Origin: Dermatophilus congolensis
GTDB lineage: Bacteria; Actinomycetota; Actinomycetes; Actinomycetales; Dermatophilaceae
Direction of reading: 5' to 3'
NCBI GenBank assembly: GCA_030538115.1
Contig: JAUNUP010000054.1
Coordinates: 7,364-14,483 of the forward strand
Length of the DNA: 7,120 nt
Positions 6,193 to 7,120 of the stretch are shown piece after piece (positions within the stretch are counted from its first letter, which is position 1; each line of letters starts with the position of its first letter). The translations under genes were made by a program, and so were the position numbers. The notes beneath the pieces are model-generated. The model saw nothing but the letters and a program-made list of their open reading frames with translations, did no database searches and was not told where the DNA came from.

Positions 6193-6951
6193 TCAGGCGT
6201 CGAAGTCGTAGCGGACCACGAAGTTGGCTGCGTCTAGGGTCATCGCGTTGATCTCTACCGGTGTGCCGTTCGCGTCCGCTGCCGTGCGGGTGATGACCAT
6301 CACCGGCGTGCCTGGTGCGATGTGTAGGGCCTCGGTTTCGTCGGCGGTGGGCATGCGGGCGATCACGTCTTCGCGGAAGTGGGCCGGGGCGTGGCCCAGG
6401 TCGGCTAGGCGCGCGTAGATGCCTCCCGGGCCAGTGTCCGGTTCCGTGATGCGCGTTCCGGCGACCAGTGGCGCCGGGAGGTATGAGGTCGCGATCATGG
6501 CGGGCTTGCCGTCTAGGCAGTAGCGGCGGGCTCGGATGGTCACCTTGTTGTCGGTCGACAGTCTCAACACTGCGCGCACATCGTCGGGGGCGTCTGCCTC
6601 GGGTTCGACGTTGATGTTGTCGACTGTCAGGGAGCGGCCTTCGGCGTCTGCCTCCCAGATGGCGCGACCGGCGTTCCAGTTGCGCTGCGACACGCGGGAA
6701 ATCGAGTTGCGGATGATCGGCTGGAACTCGCGCACGAACACGCCGACGCCTCGGCGGGTGGTGGTCAGGCCCTCGTCGCGAAGCATCGCCAGGGCCGAGC
6801 GCGCGGTCATGCGGGCCACGCCGTGCTCGCTCATCAGGGCGTTTTCGCCGGGGAGCTGGTCGCCGGGGGCGTAGCTGCCAGAGCTGATGGCAGCACGCAG
6901 TGCCGCTGCGATATCCGCAGCGGTCATGGGTGTCTTGCCTTCTCTAGACAT
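6193..6951 (-). CDS. GntR-family (HutC/UTRA) transcriptional repressor, KorSA-like
   Basis: 252 residues. The N-terminal winged helix-turn-helix (about 9-77) carries the GntR pattern ALRAAISSGSYAPGDQLPGE, then RMTARSALAMLRDEGL with the recognition helix, and the wing TTTRRGVGVFV. The C-terminal UTRA effector domain (about 95-248) has TSYLPAPLV, TGPGGIYARLADLGHAPAHFREDV and the ending VRYDFDA, all typical of GntR regulators carried by actinomycete integrative elements such as KorSA of pSAM2. KorSA represses its own gene and pra, keeping the element integrated. Here the gene diverges from a Pra-like gene, and three 17-bp operators lie between them, one across its own start codon. ATG 6951 lacks a ribosome binding site. 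ATG 6927 gives 244 residues, still with the whole HTH, and has GAGAAGG ten bases upstream. The start is therefore uncertain. The UTRA ligand is unknown. Confidence 0.88.
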   Translation of the reverse strand: MSREGKTPMTAADIAAALRAAISSGSYAPGDQLPGENALMSEHGVARMTARSALAMLRDEGLTTTRRGVGVFVREFQPIIRNSISRVSQRNWNAGRAIWEADAEGRSLTVDNINVEPEADAPDDVRAVLRLSTDNKVTIRARRYCLDGKPAMIATSYLPAPLVAGTRITEPDTGPGGIYARLADLGHAPAHFREDVIARMPTADETEALHIAPGTPVMVITRTAADANGTPVEINAMTLDAANFVVRYDFDA

Positions 6952-6954
6952 GTC
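6938..6954 (-). promoter_or_regulatory. Operator C, over the start of the KorSA-like gene
   Basis: On the minus strand this reads GACATGTCTAGAGAAGG and matches operator A (7002-7018) at 16 of 17 bases. It spans the ATG at 6951 and includes the GAGAAGG that would serve as ribosome binding site for the alternative start at 6927. It also covers the predicted transcription start, so it fits autorepression. Confidence 0.7.
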
Positions 6955-6957
6955 TTA

Positions 6958-6986
6958 AGCGTATTCGCCGACCGGCTCGAAGCGAA
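6958..6986 (-). promoter_or_regulatory. Predicted promoter of the KorSA-like gene
   Basis: On the minus strand a weak -35 TTCGCT (6986-6981) and a -10 TACGCT (6963-6958) are 17 bases apart. Transcription would begin near 6951, at the first ATG, giving a leaderless message or a very short leader. Operator C overlaps this point. The -35 match is poor (3 of 6). Confidence 0.35.
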
Positions 6987-6999
6987 ACGCCGCGAACAC

Positions 7000-7028
7000 T
7001 TGACATCTCTAGAGAAGGGTCGCATCCT
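7000..7028 (+). promoter_or_regulatory. Predicted promoter of the Pra-like gene
   Basis: A consensus -35 TTGACA (7000-7005) is followed after 17 bases by CATCCT (7023-7028), a weak -10 (3 of 6). Operator A overlaps the -35 and fills the spacer, and operator B lies just past the expected start near 7035. A repressor bound at both would block polymerase binding and escape. A weak -10 is common for promoters under tight control. Confidence 0.5.
7002..7018 (+). promoter_or_regulatory. Operator A, within the Pra-like gene promoter
   Basis: GACATCTCTAGAGAAGG contains the perfect 10-bp palindrome TCTCTAGAGA (7006-7015). It is the best-matched of three copies in this spacer and overlaps the -35 box. 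The centre-to-centre distance to operator B is 36 bases and to operator C 65 bases. The KorSA-like repressor is the obvious binder. Confidence 0.75.
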
Positions 7029-7037
7029 CCTCATATC

Positions 7038-7054
7038 GGCATCTCTAGAGAGGT
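7038..7054 (+). promoter_or_regulatory. Operator B, between promoter and start of the Pra-like gene
   Basis: GGCATCTCTAGAGAGGT shares 14 of 17 bases with operator A, including the whole TCTCTAGAGA core (7042-7051). It lies in the presumed leader, 11 bases before the ribosome binding site, where a bound repressor could act as a roadblock. Confidence 0.7.
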
Positions 7055-7078
7055 GCGACTCGATGAGGAGGTTCGGTC

Positions 7079-7120
7079 ATGGCGATGCAGAAGCGGTTCC
7101 CGGTGGCGTTCGGTGATGTG
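7079..7120 (+). CDS. Pra-like protein (activator of replication, integration and excision), N-terminus only
   Basis: Only the first 14 residues, MAMQKRFPVAFGDV, are in the window; the frame stays open to the edge. GAGGAGG (7065-7071) is seven bases before the ATG at 7079, an excellent ribosome binding site. A second in-frame ATG at 7085 is less well placed. As I recall, proteins annotated as plasmid replication, integration and excision activator in AICEs often begin with a short basic stretch followed by a phrase like this FxVxFGDVF. The divergent KorSA-like repressor and shared operators are the same arrangement as korSA and pra of pSAM2. In that system Pra is the switch turning on int, xis and rep for excision and transfer. 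The identification rests mainly on context because so little protein is visible. Confidence 0.6.
   Translation, partial: MAMQKRFPVAFGDV

Larger units (their letters stand above)
4136..7120. mobile_element. One end of a probable pSAM2-type integrative and conjugative element (AICE), continuing beyond the window
   Basis: The left boundary is the tRNA-Gly(CCC) fragment at 4136-4179. Everything to its right differs from the chromosome on its left: a gene-poor hairpin-rich stretch, a lower-GC pair of unknown genes, and then a KorSA-like GntR repressor facing a Pra-like gene. In pSAM2, KorSA represses pra, and Pra activates replication, integration and excision. Integrase, excisionase, replication initiator and the FtsK-like Tra protein are not seen here and are expected to the right. 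The alternative is a decayed remnant, which the window alone cannot exclude, though the repressor gene and operators look intact. Confidence 0.7.

Noticed and set aside
1..7120. CRISPR array or rRNA genes
   Set aside because: No regularly spaced repeats and no rRNA-like stretches were seen.

Overview
The window looks like chromosomal DNA of a high-GC Gram-positive bacterium (Actinomycetota) carrying one end of an integrated mobile element. This rests on GC-rich coding sequence (42 of 60 bases are G or C at 2881-2940), an actinobacterial FadE5-type acyl-CoA dehydrogenase, a CYTH-CHAD protein, and a KorSA-type GntR repressor facing a Pra-like gene. The genus cannot be fixed from the sequence.

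Left part, about 1-4135, resident chromosome. A 620-residue acyl-CoA dehydrogenase gene (minus strand) has a sigma70-like promoter and a perfect 14-bp palindromic operator just upstream of its start. It diverges from a 527-residue CYTH-CHAD gene (plus strand). After the CYTH-CHAD gene comes a 96-bp imperfect palindrome, then a strong hairpin that reads as the terminator of a minus-strand tRNA gene.

Junction, 4136-4179. Next to that terminator lies the 3' part of a minus-strand tRNA-Gly(CCC), from the anticodon loop to the terminal CCA. Its 5' half is absent and replaced by unrelated sequence. This is the scar expected where an element has integrated into a tRNA gene. The orientation puts the chromosome on the left (terminator side) and the element on the right.

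Right part, about 4180-7120, the element. First comes about 670 bp with no convincing gene but several GC-rich hairpins. Then comes a two-gene plus-strand cargo unit of lower GC: a Sec-secreted protein with a compact Cys-containing C-terminal domain, and a small acidic cytoplasmic protein. I read these as a possible secreted toxin and its immunity protein. Converging on it is a GntR/UTRA repressor resembling KorSA of pSAM2-type actinomycete integrative and conjugative elements (AICEs). Its divergent neighbour, cut by the window edge, begins like the Pra activator of such elements. Three copies of a 17-bp operator based on TCTCTAGAGA sit between and over these two genes, and form the presumed master switch for excision and transfer. 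Integrase, excisionase, replication and Tra genes are not in the window and should lie to the right, ending in an intact tRNA-Gly(CCC).
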